From assembly GCA_017792405.1 (NCBI GenBank), contig CP051231.1, forward strand, positions 3,666,062 through 3,730,061: a stretch of DNA of 64,000 bases. Reading direction: 5' to 3'. The translations under genes were made by a program, and so were the position numbers. Shown piece after piece: positions 9,802-18,459 of the stretch. Origin of the DNA: Oceanicola sp. (lineage in GTDB: Bacteria > Pseudomonadota > Alphaproteobacteria > Rhodobacterales > Rhodobacteraceae). How positions within the stretch are numbered: position 1 is the first letter of the stretch; each line of letters opens with the position of its first letter. Below the pieces are notes generated by a model. It saw only the letters and a list, made by a program, of their open reading frames with translations. It made no database searches and was not told where the DNA came from.

Positions 9802-9830
9802 GGGCCGGGGTGCTTGCACTCCGGCCCTTT
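9802..9830 (+). terminator. intra-operon attenuating terminator
   Basis: Inverted repeat 9802-9827, an 11-bp stem with one G-T pair and a four-base loop, followed by TTTTCC. It sits between the binding-protein gene and the ATPase gene, the usual place for a partial terminator that makes binding protein exceed the membrane complex. Confidence 0.7.
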
Positions 9831-9847
9831 TCCGGCTCCGTTCGGAT

Positions 9848-9865
9848 GGCGGGACAAATCCCGCC
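9848..9865. repeat. short palindrome resembling dispersed REP-type repeats
   Basis: GGCGGGA (9848-9854), CAAA, TCCCGCC (9859-9865), followed by CTACG. This shape, a perfect 7-bp stem with CAAA loop flanked by CTACG, is like short palindromes dispersed in many proteobacterial intergenic regions. Only one copy is seen in this window. Confidence 0.45.
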
Positions 9866-9894
9866 CTACGGGCCGATGACAGAAAGACCCGCCC

Positions 9895-10977
9895 ATGTAT
9901 GACCTGAGCTGCACCGATCTGACCAAGACGTTCGGCACCTTTACCGCCGTCTCGGATGTGTCGCTCGACATTCCTTCGGGCTCGTTCTTCTCGATCCTCG
10001 GGCCCTCGGGCTGTGGCAAGACCACGTTGATGCGGATGATCGCGGGCTTCGAGCGCCCGACCTCGGGCGATATTGCCATCAAGGGCGAGAGCGTGCTGAA
10101 GCTGCCGCCCAACAAGCGCAACGTTAAGATGGTGTTTCAGCACCTGGCGCTATTTCCGATGATGACCGTGGGCGAAAATATTGCGTACGGCCTGCGCTGC
10201 CGGAAAGAGCCGAAGAGTGAAATTGCGGGCAAGGTAGCTCGAGTGCTGGACAGGGTCGGCCTGCCCGGCAATGAAGACAAGAAGATCGACCAGCTCTCAG
10301 GCGGACAGAAACAGCGGATCGCGATTGCTCGCTGCATGGTGCTGGAGCCCGATGTATTGCTTCTCGACGAGCCACTCGGCGCGCTGGACCTGAAGCTGCG
10401 CGAGCACATGAAGATCGAGCTGAAGCAACTGCAGCACCAGTTCGAAACGACATTTCTCTACATCACCCATGACCAATCTGAAGCGCTGGTAATGTCTGAC
10501 AATGTCGCCGTGATGAACACCGGGCGTTTTGAACAAATCGGTGCGCCGAAAACGCTCTATGACGCGCCCGCTTCTGGCTTTGTGGCCGGGTTCGTGGGCG
10601 ACGCCACGGTGCTTGAAGGCAAGTTGGGTGAAGTGCGCGGCAATCAAGGCCGTGTCATTCTTGAGGGCGGCAAAGAAGTGATTGGCACCGTCTCCGATGG
10701 CAGCAAAAGCGGTGACGCGGTAGAGGTGTTTCTGCGGCCAGAGGCGCTGAAGCTCGGCGAGGGCGAGAGCGGTTGCCAGTTGGGCGGCAAGGTGGAGAGC
10801 CTTCTCTTCAATGGCGCGTCGAGTCGGATCCTCGTGCAGACCGGACGCAATCTCATCGAGGTTGCCGATCCCGAGCAGCGCAGCGATGTGGGTGAGGGCA
10901 GCGCCGTGACCGTGAGTTGGACGCCCGACCGCGCCCGTATCTTTGCAAGACGGCCAGGCTCTGGGGCCGCGGCATGA
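9895..10977 (+). CDS. ABC transporter ATP-binding protein, PotA-like
   Basis: Energises import by the adjacent permeases from the cytoplasmic side. The 360-aa protein has Walker A GPSGCGKT (residues 36-43), the ABC signature LSGGQKQRIAIAR (about 135-147), Walker B VLLLDEPLGALD and the switch histidine in YITHDQSEAL. The C-terminal part from about residue 240 is a TOBE regulatory domain (VEVFLRPEALKL). The stop codon overlaps the ATG of the first permease gene (ATGA), so translation is coupled. Confidence 0.93.
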   Translation: MYDLSCTDLTKTFGTFTAVSDVSLDIPSGSFFSILGPSGCGKTTLMRMIAGFERPTSGDIAIKGESVLKLPPNKRNVKMVFQHLALFPMMTVGENIAYGLRCRKEPKSEIAGKVARVLDRVGLPGNEDKKIDQLSGGQKQRIAIARCMVLEPDVLLLDEPLGALDLKLREHMKIELKQLQHQFETTFLYITHDQSEALVMSDNVAVMNTGRFEQIGAPKTLYDAPASGFVAGFVGDATVLEGKLGEVRGNQGRVILEGGKEVIGTVSDGSKSGDAVEVFLRPEALKLGEGESGCQLGGKVESLLFNGASSRILVQTGRNLIEVADPEQRSDVGEGSAVTVSWTPDRARIFARRPGSGAAA

Positions 10978-11840
10978 GCCGCGACGCGGGGCGCCTCTCT
11001 CTGATCCTGCTGTTCACTCCCTTTGCGCTGTGGATTCTGCTGCTGATCATCCTGCCGCAGATCGGGATCGGATATGTCTCGATCCGCGAGAAGGTGGGGA
11101 TCAACACCTACGAATACGGGTTCAAGAACTACTTCGACTTCATCACAGAGCCGGTATACCGCAATACGCTACTGCGGACGGCTTGGATGAGTATTCTCGT
11201 CACCGCGCTTGCTCTGGTGATCGGGTTCCCCATCGCTTGGTACATTGCCAAAATTGCCCGCGAACGCTCGCGCGCCGCGCTGTTCCTGATGTGTCTGATC
11301 CCGCTATGGGTCTCCGACCTCGTCCGCGCCTATGGGTGGATCGTGCTTCTGCGTGAGACCGGTGTGATCTCAATGACGTTGGTCAAATGGGGGATCATCT
11401 CGCAACCGATCGAGATGCTCTACAACGACATGACGGTCATCATCGGTCTCGTCTACACGGTAATCCTATTCATGATTGTGCCATTGGTATCGACCCTTCA
11501 AGGCATGGACGACGCGCTGCTGGAGGCGGGATACAACCTTGGCGGCTCACGCGTCACAGTCTTCCGCAGGATCATCGTGCCCTATGCGATGCCGGGCATC
11601 GTCGCAGGCTGCATCATCACATTTATGCTGACGGCGGGCAGCTACCTGACCCCGATCCTGCTCGGTGGCAAGAACTCGAGTTGGTTCACGGAGCAAATCT
11701 ATAACCAGTTCATCACGCGATATAACTGGGAGAGCGGATCTGCCTTCGGGGTTTCGCTGCTCGTCTTCACCTCGTTCGTGGTCTGGGCCGGGCTCCGGCT
11801 GACCGGGCAAAGCCTGGCAACCACCGTGGCGAAGGAGTGA
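10974..11840 (+). CDS. ABC transporter permease, PotB-like
   Basis: First membrane subunit of the importer: 288 aa with six predicted transmembrane stretches, the first at about residues 10-32 (SLILLFTPFALWILLLII). The cytoplasmic EAA loop, which contacts the ATPase, is visible as EAGYNLGGSRVTVFRRIIVP around residue 185. The start is the ATG overlapping the ATPase stop; the reading frame extends further upstream only inside that gene. Confidence 0.93.
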   Translation: MSRDAGRLSLILLFTPFALWILLLIILPQIGIGYVSIREKVGINTYEYGFKNYFDFITEPVYRNTLLRTAWMSILVTALALVIGFPIAWYIAKIARERSRAALFLMCLIPLWVSDLVRAYGWIVLLRETGVISMTLVKWGIISQPIEMLYNDMTVIIGLVYTVILFMIVPLVSTLQGMDDALLEAGYNLGGSRVTVFRRIIVPYAMPGIVAGCIITFMLTAGSYLTPILLGGKNSSWFTEQIYNQFITRYNWESGSAFGVSLLVFTSFVVWAGLRLTGQSLATTVAKE

Positions 11841-11845
11841 GCGCG

Positions 11846-12694
11846 ATGCAGGGTTCTGCCGGGCTGATGTGGATTTACAGAGGCTACGTTGTAGCCTTTT
11901 TCCTGTACCTCGTGGCGCCGCTGGTGGCAGCAGGGGTTTTTGCATTCAACGACAGCATGTTCCCCTCTCTGCCGTGGAACGGCTTTACGTGGGACTGGTT
12001 CTTCTCGCCCAGCGAGCCGAAGTTAGGCCTGTTCCACGATGGCCGGCTGCTGCAGGGCCTCGGCAACTCGCTCTACATCGGGGTGATCGTTGCAGCACTT
12101 TCGGTGGCGGTGGGCACCTGCAATGCGTTCCTGTTTGTGCGCAAGGAATTCCGCTTCAAGAACGCGCTCTACGTGCTGATGGTGGTGCCGCTGGTGATCC
12201 CCGGTGTGATCCTCGGTATCTCGATCCTAGTGCTGGCCTCCACCATTGCCGGGCTCGCGGACCAATGGTTTGGCGTGTTTCTCACGTCGTTGCGGCCGGG
12301 CATCCCGCTGGTGGTTATGGGTCAGTTCTCCTTCCTCGTAACGATCACCTCGCTGGTCATCATTGCACGGCTGGAAAAGTTCGACATCTCGTTGGAGGAA
12401 GCCGCACTGAACCTAGGGGCCTCTCGGTACCGTACCCTCTCGACGGTAACGCTGCCGTTCTTGTTCCCGGCGATGTTCTCGGCCTTCGTGGTCGCCTTCC
12501 TTGTATCGTTCGAGAACTTCAACACCACGCTCTTCCTTGTCGGCTCAGACTCGCCACTGACGATCACGATGTATGACCGCATGGTCAAAGCGGGATCGAC
12601 CCCGGTGCTGAATGCCACCTCGGTTGTGCTGATGCTTGGTTCGGGCCTCTTGGCGCTGCTCTCTATTTTTGCTCAGCGGCCCAAGAGGGCCTGA
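11846..12694 (+). CDS. ABC transporter permease, PotC-like
   Basis: Second membrane subunit, 282 aa, with a first transmembrane helix at about residues 10-32 and an EAA loop EEAALNLGASRYRTLSTVTLP. The ATG at 11846 is preferred because AAGGAG at 11832-11837 is 8 bases away; a GTG at 11837, overlapping the previous stop, is the alternative. It is the last gene of the operon and ends 2 bases from the end of convergent speA, leaving no room for a terminator between them. Confidence 0.92.
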   Translation: MQGSAGLMWIYRGYVVAFFLYLVAPLVAAGVFAFNDSMFPSLPWNGFTWDWFFSPSEPKLGLFHDGRLLQGLGNSLYIGVIVAALSVAVGTCNAFLFVRKEFRFKNALYVLMVVPLVIPGVILGISILVLASTIAGLADQWFGVFLTSLRPGIPLVVMGQFSFLVTITSLVIIARLEKFDISLEEAALNLGASRYRTLSTVTLPFLFPAMFSAFVVAFLVSFENFNTTLFLVGSDSPLTITMYDRMVKAGSTPVLNATSVVLMLGSGLLALLSIFAQRPKRA

Positions 12695-12696
12695 GC

Positions 12697-14592
12697 CTAC
12701 TCGAAGTAAGTGTAACCGTGCATGCTGTTGCGGAAAGCTTGGATCAGTTCGCGGCCTTCCTTGGCATCAATCCCGCCCTCGGAAATCGCTGCATCCACGC
12801 GCTTCCTGAAGCCGTCTGAAATATCGCGTGGTGTGTATTCGACGTAGCTCAGCACCTCGCTGATCGTATCTCCTTGCAGCTCCTCTACGAGATCGAAGCC
12901 GCCGTCCTCGCGCAGTGTGATCGTTGCCACATTCGTATCACCGAAGAGGTTGTGTAGGTCGCCCAGCGTTTCCTGATATGCACCAACAAAAAAAGTCCCG
13001 AAGTGATAACGCTCGCCCTCCTCCACGGTATGCACGGGCAGCGTGCTGGCAGTACCGTCCTCAAGAATGAAGCTGTCGATCTTGCCATCGGAGTCGCAAG
13101 TAATGTCGGCAAGAATCGCGCGACGATCGGGTGTCTCATTCAGCCTTTGCAGCGGCACAAGCGGATGTAACTGATCAATCGCCCATACGTCGGGCAGCGA
13201 CTGGAAGAGCGAGAAGTTGCAGTGGAGGATGTCAGCGGTCGTGTCGAGCTGATCAAGAATCTCGGTGGGGCCTCCGGGTGCCTCGGCAATGTCGTGAATG
13301 CGCGACATGAGCCAAAGATAGATGCGCTCGCCGCGGGCAACCTCCCGAAGGCCAATCGCCCCGCGGCGGAACATCGCTCTCAGTTCATTGCGATAGTAGG
13401 TGGCGTCATTGATGCATTCTTGAAGGCGCTGAGGTTCAAGGTAGGCTGCAATTCCGGCCAGATCGGACACGAGGTGGTGGTCATTAGGCTCAGGCTCAGG
13501 CGCGCTTTCGACATCATATCGAGTGGTTTCTAGCACATCGAAAACCAGCGCTGCGGAAAGCGCGACGACGCCGCGCCCACTTTCGGTCACGAGGTCGGGG
13601 TGATCTGCCCCAGCCTCATCCATCGCGTATTTTACCGTCTCAACAATGTTGGTGCAGTACTCAGCGACAGAGTAGTTCACGGAGCTTTCGGTCGCCCTGG
13701 CCTCGCCAGTGTAGTCAATGCCAAGGCCGCCACCCAGATCGAGACGCGTGAGCGGAACGCCCTCCTTTAGAAGTTCTGTAAAATACCGACAGGCCTCAGA
13801 GGCGGCGCGGCGCACATCGTTCACATCAGGGATCTGACTGCCGAGGTGGCTGTGCTGGAGTGTGAGGCAGTGGAGCAGGTCCGCCTCTTTCAGCTTTTCA
13901 ACAGCCGTGACAAGCTGCTCAGAGTTTAAGCCAAAAGCCGAACGATCCCCTGAAGAGGCAGCCCAAGCACCGCCGATCTGATTGGTCAGCTTGATCCGAA
14001 CACCCAGCAGCGGGTCGATGCCAAGATCCTTGGCGACGCGGATGGCAATATCGACCTCGTTCAGGCTCTCCAGCACGATATAAGTGTTGAAGCCGGCCTT
14101 GCGGGAAAGCGTGGCAAGCGAAACGAACTCCTCATCCTTGGTGCCGTTGCAGATGATCAGCGCATCTTTCGCCAACGGTTGGCCTAATGCGATCACAAGT
14201 TCGGGTTTTGAGCCGGCCTCCAGCCCGTAACCCATCGGAGCACCATATTCGACCAGCCGGCGCACCACCTGTTCCTGTTGGTTCACCTTGATCGGAAAGA
14301 CACCGCGGTAGGCGCCCTTGTAGCCTGCATTTGCGATTGCATCGGCAAAGCTTCCGGTCACCCGCTGAAGACCATATTGAAGAAACTGGGTCACTCGGAT
14401 GAGCACGGGCGTTTGAATGCCCCGTTCGGAGAGGGCGTTCACGACCCCAGGCAGGCTGACAGGTTTAGCCCCGGGGTTCAGCGGGTCCATAAGACCGATT
14501 TCGCCACTCTCCATGACCTCAACAAGGCCACGGCCCCATCGGTTGACGCCGTAAATGGCGTGGGGTGCGGTCGGGGTATCGGACTTATTCAC
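12697..14592 (-). CDS. speA: biosynthetic arginine decarboxylase
   Basis: PLP enzyme converting arginine to agmatine, the first step of one putrescine route. The 631-aa product has the SpeA opening YGVNRWGRGLVEV, the PLP-lysine region GVFPIKVNQQEQVV (about residue 100), the glycine-rich LDLGGGLGIDY, and the C-terminal NLFGDTNVATI. The start is GTG at 14592 with AGGAG about 8 bases upstream; an ATG 51 bases further upstream has no such site. Convergent with the polyamine-type importer, it may tie polyamine synthesis to uptake, although speA is also a core gene in this group. Confidence 0.95.
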   Translation of the reverse strand: MNKSDTPTAPHAIYGVNRWGRGLVEVMESGEIGLMDPLNPGAKPVSLPGVVNALSERGIQTPVLIRVTQFLQYGLQRVTGSFADAIANAGYKGAYRGVFPIKVNQQEQVVRRLVEYGAPMGYGLEAGSKPELVIALGQPLAKDALIICNGTKDEEFVSLATLSRKAGFNTYIVLESLNEVDIAIRVAKDLGIDPLLGVRIKLTNQIGGAWAASSGDRSAFGLNSEQLVTAVEKLKEADLLHCLTLQHSHLGSQIPDVNDVRRAASEACRYFTELLKEGVPLTRLDLGGGLGIDYTGEARATESSVNYSVAEYCTNIVETVKYAMDEAGADHPDLVTESGRGVVALSAALVFDVLETTRYDVESAPEPEPNDHHLVSDLAGIAAYLEPQRLQECINDATYYRNELRAMFRRGAIGLREVARGERIYLWLMSRIHDIAEAPGGPTEILDQLDTTADILHCNFSLFQSLPDVWAIDQLHPLVPLQRLNETPDRRAILADITCDSDGKIDSFILEDGTASTLPVHTVEEGERYHFGTFFVGAYQETLGDLHNLFGDTNVATITLREDGGFDLVEELQGDTISEVLSYVEYTPRDISDGFRKRVDAAISEGGIDAKEGRELIQAFRNSMHGYTYFE

Positions 14593-14665
14593 CGGGGGCT
14601 CCTGCTGCTGCGGGTCTCTGTACCTATCCCGATGGTAGAGCATCGGGGCCGCGCTGCAACGGGGG

Positions 14666-15751
14666 TCAGTCGGCCCGCGACTGGGAAGGGCAGCGGTGTG
14701 GGAGGCTCACGTGAATGATCGTTCCTTGGGTGGCCGCTTCATCACACCAGATTCGACCGCCGTGACGCTCGACTACCTTGCGGCAGGTGGCCAGCCCAAG
14801 GCCTGTACCAGGGATCGCGACAGCGACCGGCAGTCGCTTGAACGGCTCGAAGATGGTCTTGCGGTACTCAAGCGGGATGCCAATGCCCTGGTCCGCCACC
14901 TCGAGGTGAATGGCATCATCGCTTCGGTTGCACCGCACAGTAATTTCTGGGGGCGACTCGCCAGCATACTTAATCGCGTTGCCGATCAAGTTTTGGAGTA
15001 GTTGGATGATCCTAGGCACATGGCAGGTTAGGGTAGCGTTCCCCTCCAGCCTCACTCTTGCTCCCGTACGCTCGACCTCGGCCAGTAGCGACAGGCGCGT
15101 CTCTTCGACAAGCTCCGCGATGGTGATTTGCTCTTCAACAGTCTCGCGGTCCAGATGAACATGGCTCGCGAGACTGGTGACCAGTTCGTTCAGTCTATCC
15201 GCAGATTTTCCAATTAGTTGAACATCACGCTGGACCTCGTTGGCCGTGCCCTCCGCGAGATCTTCGTTCAGTTTTTCGACCAGAAATCGCATCGAGCGGA
15301 TCGGTGCTTTCAGGTCATGCACGAGCACCTCAGAGAAGACCGAAAGATCCGCACGATGCTCTTCAAGCTGCCAGCGCATTCGAGCAAGTTTACAGCCATT
15401 TTCGATGACTCGATCCAGCGCGGCCGCGCTGATGTTTCGCTTTGGCAGGTAATCGACGGCGCCTCGCTGGATCGAAAGCGTCGCGATTTCCTCATCTCCC
15501 TGTCCGGTCATCATGCATATAGCTGCACGCGGCCAGCAATCGGCGAGTAGAGAAATCAAGTCAACGCCACGCGCATCCGGCAGAAGGTAGTCCAAGAAGA
15601 TGAGGTCGGGTTCCAAGTCTGGATTGACCAGAGCCTCTTCTCCGCTAGCGGCTTCGGAAATCTCGGCACGGCTTCCGTGCTGGGTAATGAGGCGTCGAAG
15701 CAGTTTGCGATCGCCTGCGTCATCATCGACGATGAGCACTTTAAATGACAT
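14666..15751 (-). CDS. hybrid receiver-histidine kinase (REC-HisKA-HATPase)
   Basis: Cytosolic signalling protein, 361 aa, with no membrane segment. A receiver domain comes first (residues 1-120; VLIVDDDAGD, phospho-Asp in LIFLDYLLPDARG, conserved Lys in YLPKRN). It is followed by a HisKA dimerisation helix with the phospho-histidine in LVHDLKAPIRS (about residue 156) and a HATPase domain (NLIGNAIKYAG, DQGIGIP, GTGLGLA). Receiver-first order means phosphorylation of the N-terminus probably controls the kinase. It starts 2 bases after the stop of the small response regulator and is last in a four-gene signalling operon. Confidence 0.9.
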   Translation of the reverse strand: MSFKVLIVDDDAGDRKLLRRLITQHGSRAEISEAASGEEALVNPDLEPDLIFLDYLLPDARGVDLISLLADCWPRAAICMMTGQGDEEIATLSIQRGAVDYLPKRNISAAALDRVIENGCKLARMRWQLEEHRADLSVFSEVLVHDLKAPIRSMRFLVEKLNEDLAEGTANEVQRDVQLIGKSADRLNELVTSLASHVHLDRETVEEQITIAELVEETRLSLLAEVERTGARVRLEGNATLTCHVPRIIQLLQNLIGNAIKYAGESPPEITVRCNRSDDAIHLEVADQGIGIPLEYRKTIFEPFKRLPVAVAIPGTGLGLATCRKVVERHGGRIWCDEAATQGTIIHVSLPHRCPSQSRAD

Positions 15752-15753
15752 CG

Positions 15754-16233
15754 TCAGCCACCGCTCTTTGGGCTAGAATGAGACATGTCCGGCAAGACGA
15801 CGATACTCCAATAGTGCTCAACTCCTTCGATGAGCCGTAGGAAATCCATGCCAGCGTTGCCCTTGAGTACGTAGCCAGCGACATTGTTGTCGTATGCGCG
15901 GGCAATGTCCGTTTCGTCCTCCGAGGTCGACAACATAAACACAACCGCTCGGTGGAGGCGGGGGTCCGAGCGTAGCTCGGCCATGAACTCATGACCGTTC
16001 ATTCGGGGCATGTTGATGTCGAGCAAGATCACATAGTGCTCTGGCGGCAGCTCTTCAGCCTCGCTGCGCAAGAAGGAGAGCGCCTCCAGCCCATCACGCA
16101 TTCGGTGTACCGGGTTGGCGATACGGGAACGGCTAAGAGCCCGCTTTACTGATTTCGCGTCGCCGTCATCATCTTCTACAAGGATAATGTTGAGCATGGT
16201 TCGAAGTGCATCGGGATGGAGGGGAGCATTCAT
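15754..16233 (-). CDS. single-domain response regulator
   Basis: A stand-alone receiver domain of 159 aa: NIILVEDDDGDAKSVKRAL, phospho-Asp in YVILLDINMPRMNGHEF, the switch Thr/Ser in FMLSTSEDETD and Lys in GYVLKGNAG. VILLDINMPRMNG and the acidic EDDDGDA match the Rcp1-like class that partners bacteriophytochrome-type kinases. The ATG at 16233 overlaps the kinase stop (ATGA), so the two are translationally coupled; an internal ATG at 16197 lacks a ribosome-binding site. With no output domain it likely shuttles phosphate to another protein. Confidence 0.9.
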   Translation of the reverse strand: MNAPLHPDALRTMLNIILVEDDDGDAKSVKRALSRSRIANPVHRMRDGLEALSFLRSEAEELPPEHYVILLDINMPRMNGHEFMAELRSDPRLHRAVVFMLSTSEDETDIARAYDNNVAGYVLKGNAGMDFLRLIEGVEHYWSIVVLPDMSHSSPKSGG

Positions 16234-18440
16234 GCAGCGAGACCTTCGGGTTGCGAACCAGCCGAGGTTTTGGGCCATTTGAGGCGAAAGGTGGTGCCTC
16301 GGTTTCCATCTGAGTGCAGAGAGATCTCGCCTCCGGCGAGGTCGACATGCTTTCGGACGATCGCTAAGCCCATTCCAGACCCTTCGAGTTCATCACGCGG
16401 GCGTAAAGTCTGGAAGATCTGAAACACGCGCTCATGAAACTCTGGCGGGATACCAGGTCCGTCATCGTTGACGGTAAAGAGCCAGGCATCTGCTGTTTCG
16501 GAGAGGGCGAGGCGCACCGTGCCTTCCTCTCGGTCGTGGTGTTTGAATGCATTTGAAACGAGGTTCAGGATGACAACCTGAAGCGGCATCTGAGGAAGCC
16601 GTCCGGTGTTGAAACCCTCGGTCTCAAATTTCATGCCTTCAGGCACGTTCAGGAGGCCCACGAGGTTCTGGATGAAATCAGCTCCGGCAACTTCCTCCAC
16701 CATTTGACCTTTTCGGCCAATCCGGGAGTGCTCCAGCAGATCGTTCAGCAGACGCTCCATTCGCGTTGCTCGGCTTTTCAGCAGATCCAGGCTTTCACGC
16801 GTGTCGTCAGTCAGATGTGGCTCAAGGTCTTCAGCCAGCCACTGCGAGGCATTCTGGATAACCCGGAGAGGAGCTTTCAAATCATGACTCGCGACATAGG
16901 CGAACTGGTCAAGTTCTTCATTAGAGCGGCGGAGTTGTGCGACAAGATCTGACATACGCGCCTGCGCCTCGTGGCGCTCGGTGATGTCACGGACCATGCC
17001 GATAAACTTGACTTCGCCATCCAGTTCGGCACGGCTAACGGAGATTTCAATTGGAACCCTGGTGCCAGACTTGTGGCGCCCGTAAATCTCTCGGTTGAGG
17101 GCCATGGCCGTGCGGTTTGGGCCGACCCGGCTTTTGGAAACGTGGGATTGGTGCCCGATGGCGTCTTCGCTGAACATGAGCCGGGTTAGGGGCTGACCTG
17201 CCGCTTCAGATGCGGTGTAGCCAAACATCTCTTCGGCCGCCGGGTTTATCTCTTCGACGATGCCATCGCTTGAGATCGTTACCAATCCGTCCGCCATGTT
17301 TCGCAGCGTCCAACCCAATCGCTTATGACTCTGATCGACGGCGCGATGGAGCGCCTCAAATGTGCTTCCGACTTCCGATGCGAGTACGTGCGTGACTCCA
17401 GCCGCAAAACCGACAAGGACGAGGGTGATCAGCAAGTGGCGCAAGAGTACGCCTTTGACGTTACTCTCCAACATTTCTCGAGCACCGAAGGTCAAAACGC
17501 CAAACTGCGCCGGAACTTGCTGGCTCGGGTCCATTGGAACCGTCGATAGGTAGACCAACTCGTCATCAAGGTCAGCAAAGGAGTTCTTGCCGAGCCGGCT
17601 GCCCAACTCTTCTGCTTGTGGTAGGGGCCGAAAGCCGGAGTCGGTGTGGTGGTAGAAGCGCGCTGAACTCTCGCCATGCTGGAAAAGGAGATAGTCTCCT
17701 TCGCTGTTCACTACTGCCACAGACTGGTTCTTAAGCACACCGGGCCGAACTGCTTTGAGAAGTTCTGCATAGTCCGCGTTGAACACAAGTGCCCCGACCG
17801 TTGCGCCGGCTGCGTCACGAACTGGCTGAACATACCGAATTGTGACCGGCCCGCCATCGCGCCTGCCGTGTTCGCGGTTGTATGTGATGCGCGAAAAGTA
17901 TGGCTCCGTTTCGGGGATGGCCTGTATGCGGTCGAGATAGGGTTCGGTGCCTTTGGTTTGCAGATCGGCCTCTGGAACGCGCAGCAATTGGCCCTCGCGT
18001 CGATCAACCCGCACTACTTCGCGCCAGTCGCCCTCAGCGAGTATCAGGCGAATCTGGGTGAAGTGCGGGTGGACCTCTATCTTGTTGGTCATGATGACGG
18101 CTAGCCGATCCTTCCACTGCGAAAGCGAGGAGCCATCGGCAGGATCCATCCCACGCGGGTCGGCCATTGCGCGAACAATTCCAGCAACGGGCGGATGGCG
18201 GGCCAGAGTAGCACCCTGATCCTGTATCTCTCTGAAGCCGGAAGAAATTTGCCCCGCATAGAAACTGGCGCGCTGTTGTAGCTCCGTTTCAGTAGCGCGC
18301 AGAGCGGCAGATCGCGCCGCGAGTACATGGTAGGAGCCGTAGAGCAGGCTCACCACCAGAACAACGCCAACCGCGATCAAGGTAATCCGGTGGGTAAGCG
18401 CGCGGGCGGAGCCTTGGTCGACAGTCGCATTGGGGCTCAT
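16230..18440 (-). CDS. membrane sensor histidine kinase with periplasmic and PAS domains
   Basis: A 736-aa sensor. TM1 lies at about residues 20-40, followed by a periplasmic sensing region of about 290 residues (Cache-like by size and placement). TM2 is near residue 335-355, a PAS domain covers 375-490 (LVTISSDGIVEEINPAAEEMF and GMVRDITER), HisKA has the phospho-His in YVASHDLKAPLR, and the HATPase domain has NLVSNAFKH, DDGPGIP and GSGMGLA. It senses an unknown extracytoplasmic ligand. Coupled by ATGA to the small response regulator downstream and 19 bases below the upstream regulator, it is the evident input of this operon. Confidence 0.9.
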   Translation of the reverse strand: MSPNATVDQGSARALTHRITLIAVGVVLVVSLLYGSYHVLAARSAALRATETELQQRASFYAGQISSGFREIQDQGATLARHPPVAGIVRAMADPRGMDPADGSSLSQWKDRLAVIMTNKIEVHPHFTQIRLILAEGDWREVVRVDRREGQLLRVPEADLQTKGTEPYLDRIQAIPETEPYFSRITYNREHGRRDGGPVTIRYVQPVRDAAGATVGALVFNADYAELLKAVRPGVLKNQSVAVVNSEGDYLLFQHGESSARFYHHTDSGFRPLPQAEELGSRLGKNSFADLDDELVYLSTVPMDPSQQVPAQFGVLTFGAREMLESNVKGVLLRHLLITLVLVGFAAGVTHVLASEVGSTFEALHRAVDQSHKRLGWTLRNMADGLVTISSDGIVEEINPAAEEMFGYTASEAAGQPLTRLMFSEDAIGHQSHVSKSRVGPNRTAMALNREIYGRHKSGTRVPIEISVSRAELDGEVKFIGMVRDITERHEAQARMSDLVAQLRRSNEELDQFAYVASHDLKAPLRVIQNASQWLAEDLEPHLTDDTRESLDLLKSRATRMERLLNDLLEHSRIGRKGQMVEEVAGADFIQNLVGLLNVPEGMKFETEGFNTGRLPQMPLQVVILNLVSNAFKHHDREEGTVRLALSETADAWLFTVNDDGPGIPPEFHERVFQIFQTLRPRDELEGSGMGLAIVRKHVDLAGGEISLHSDGNRGTTFRLKWPKTSAGSQPEGLAA

Positions 18441-18459
18441 GGCGTGTGCTCGGATGAGG

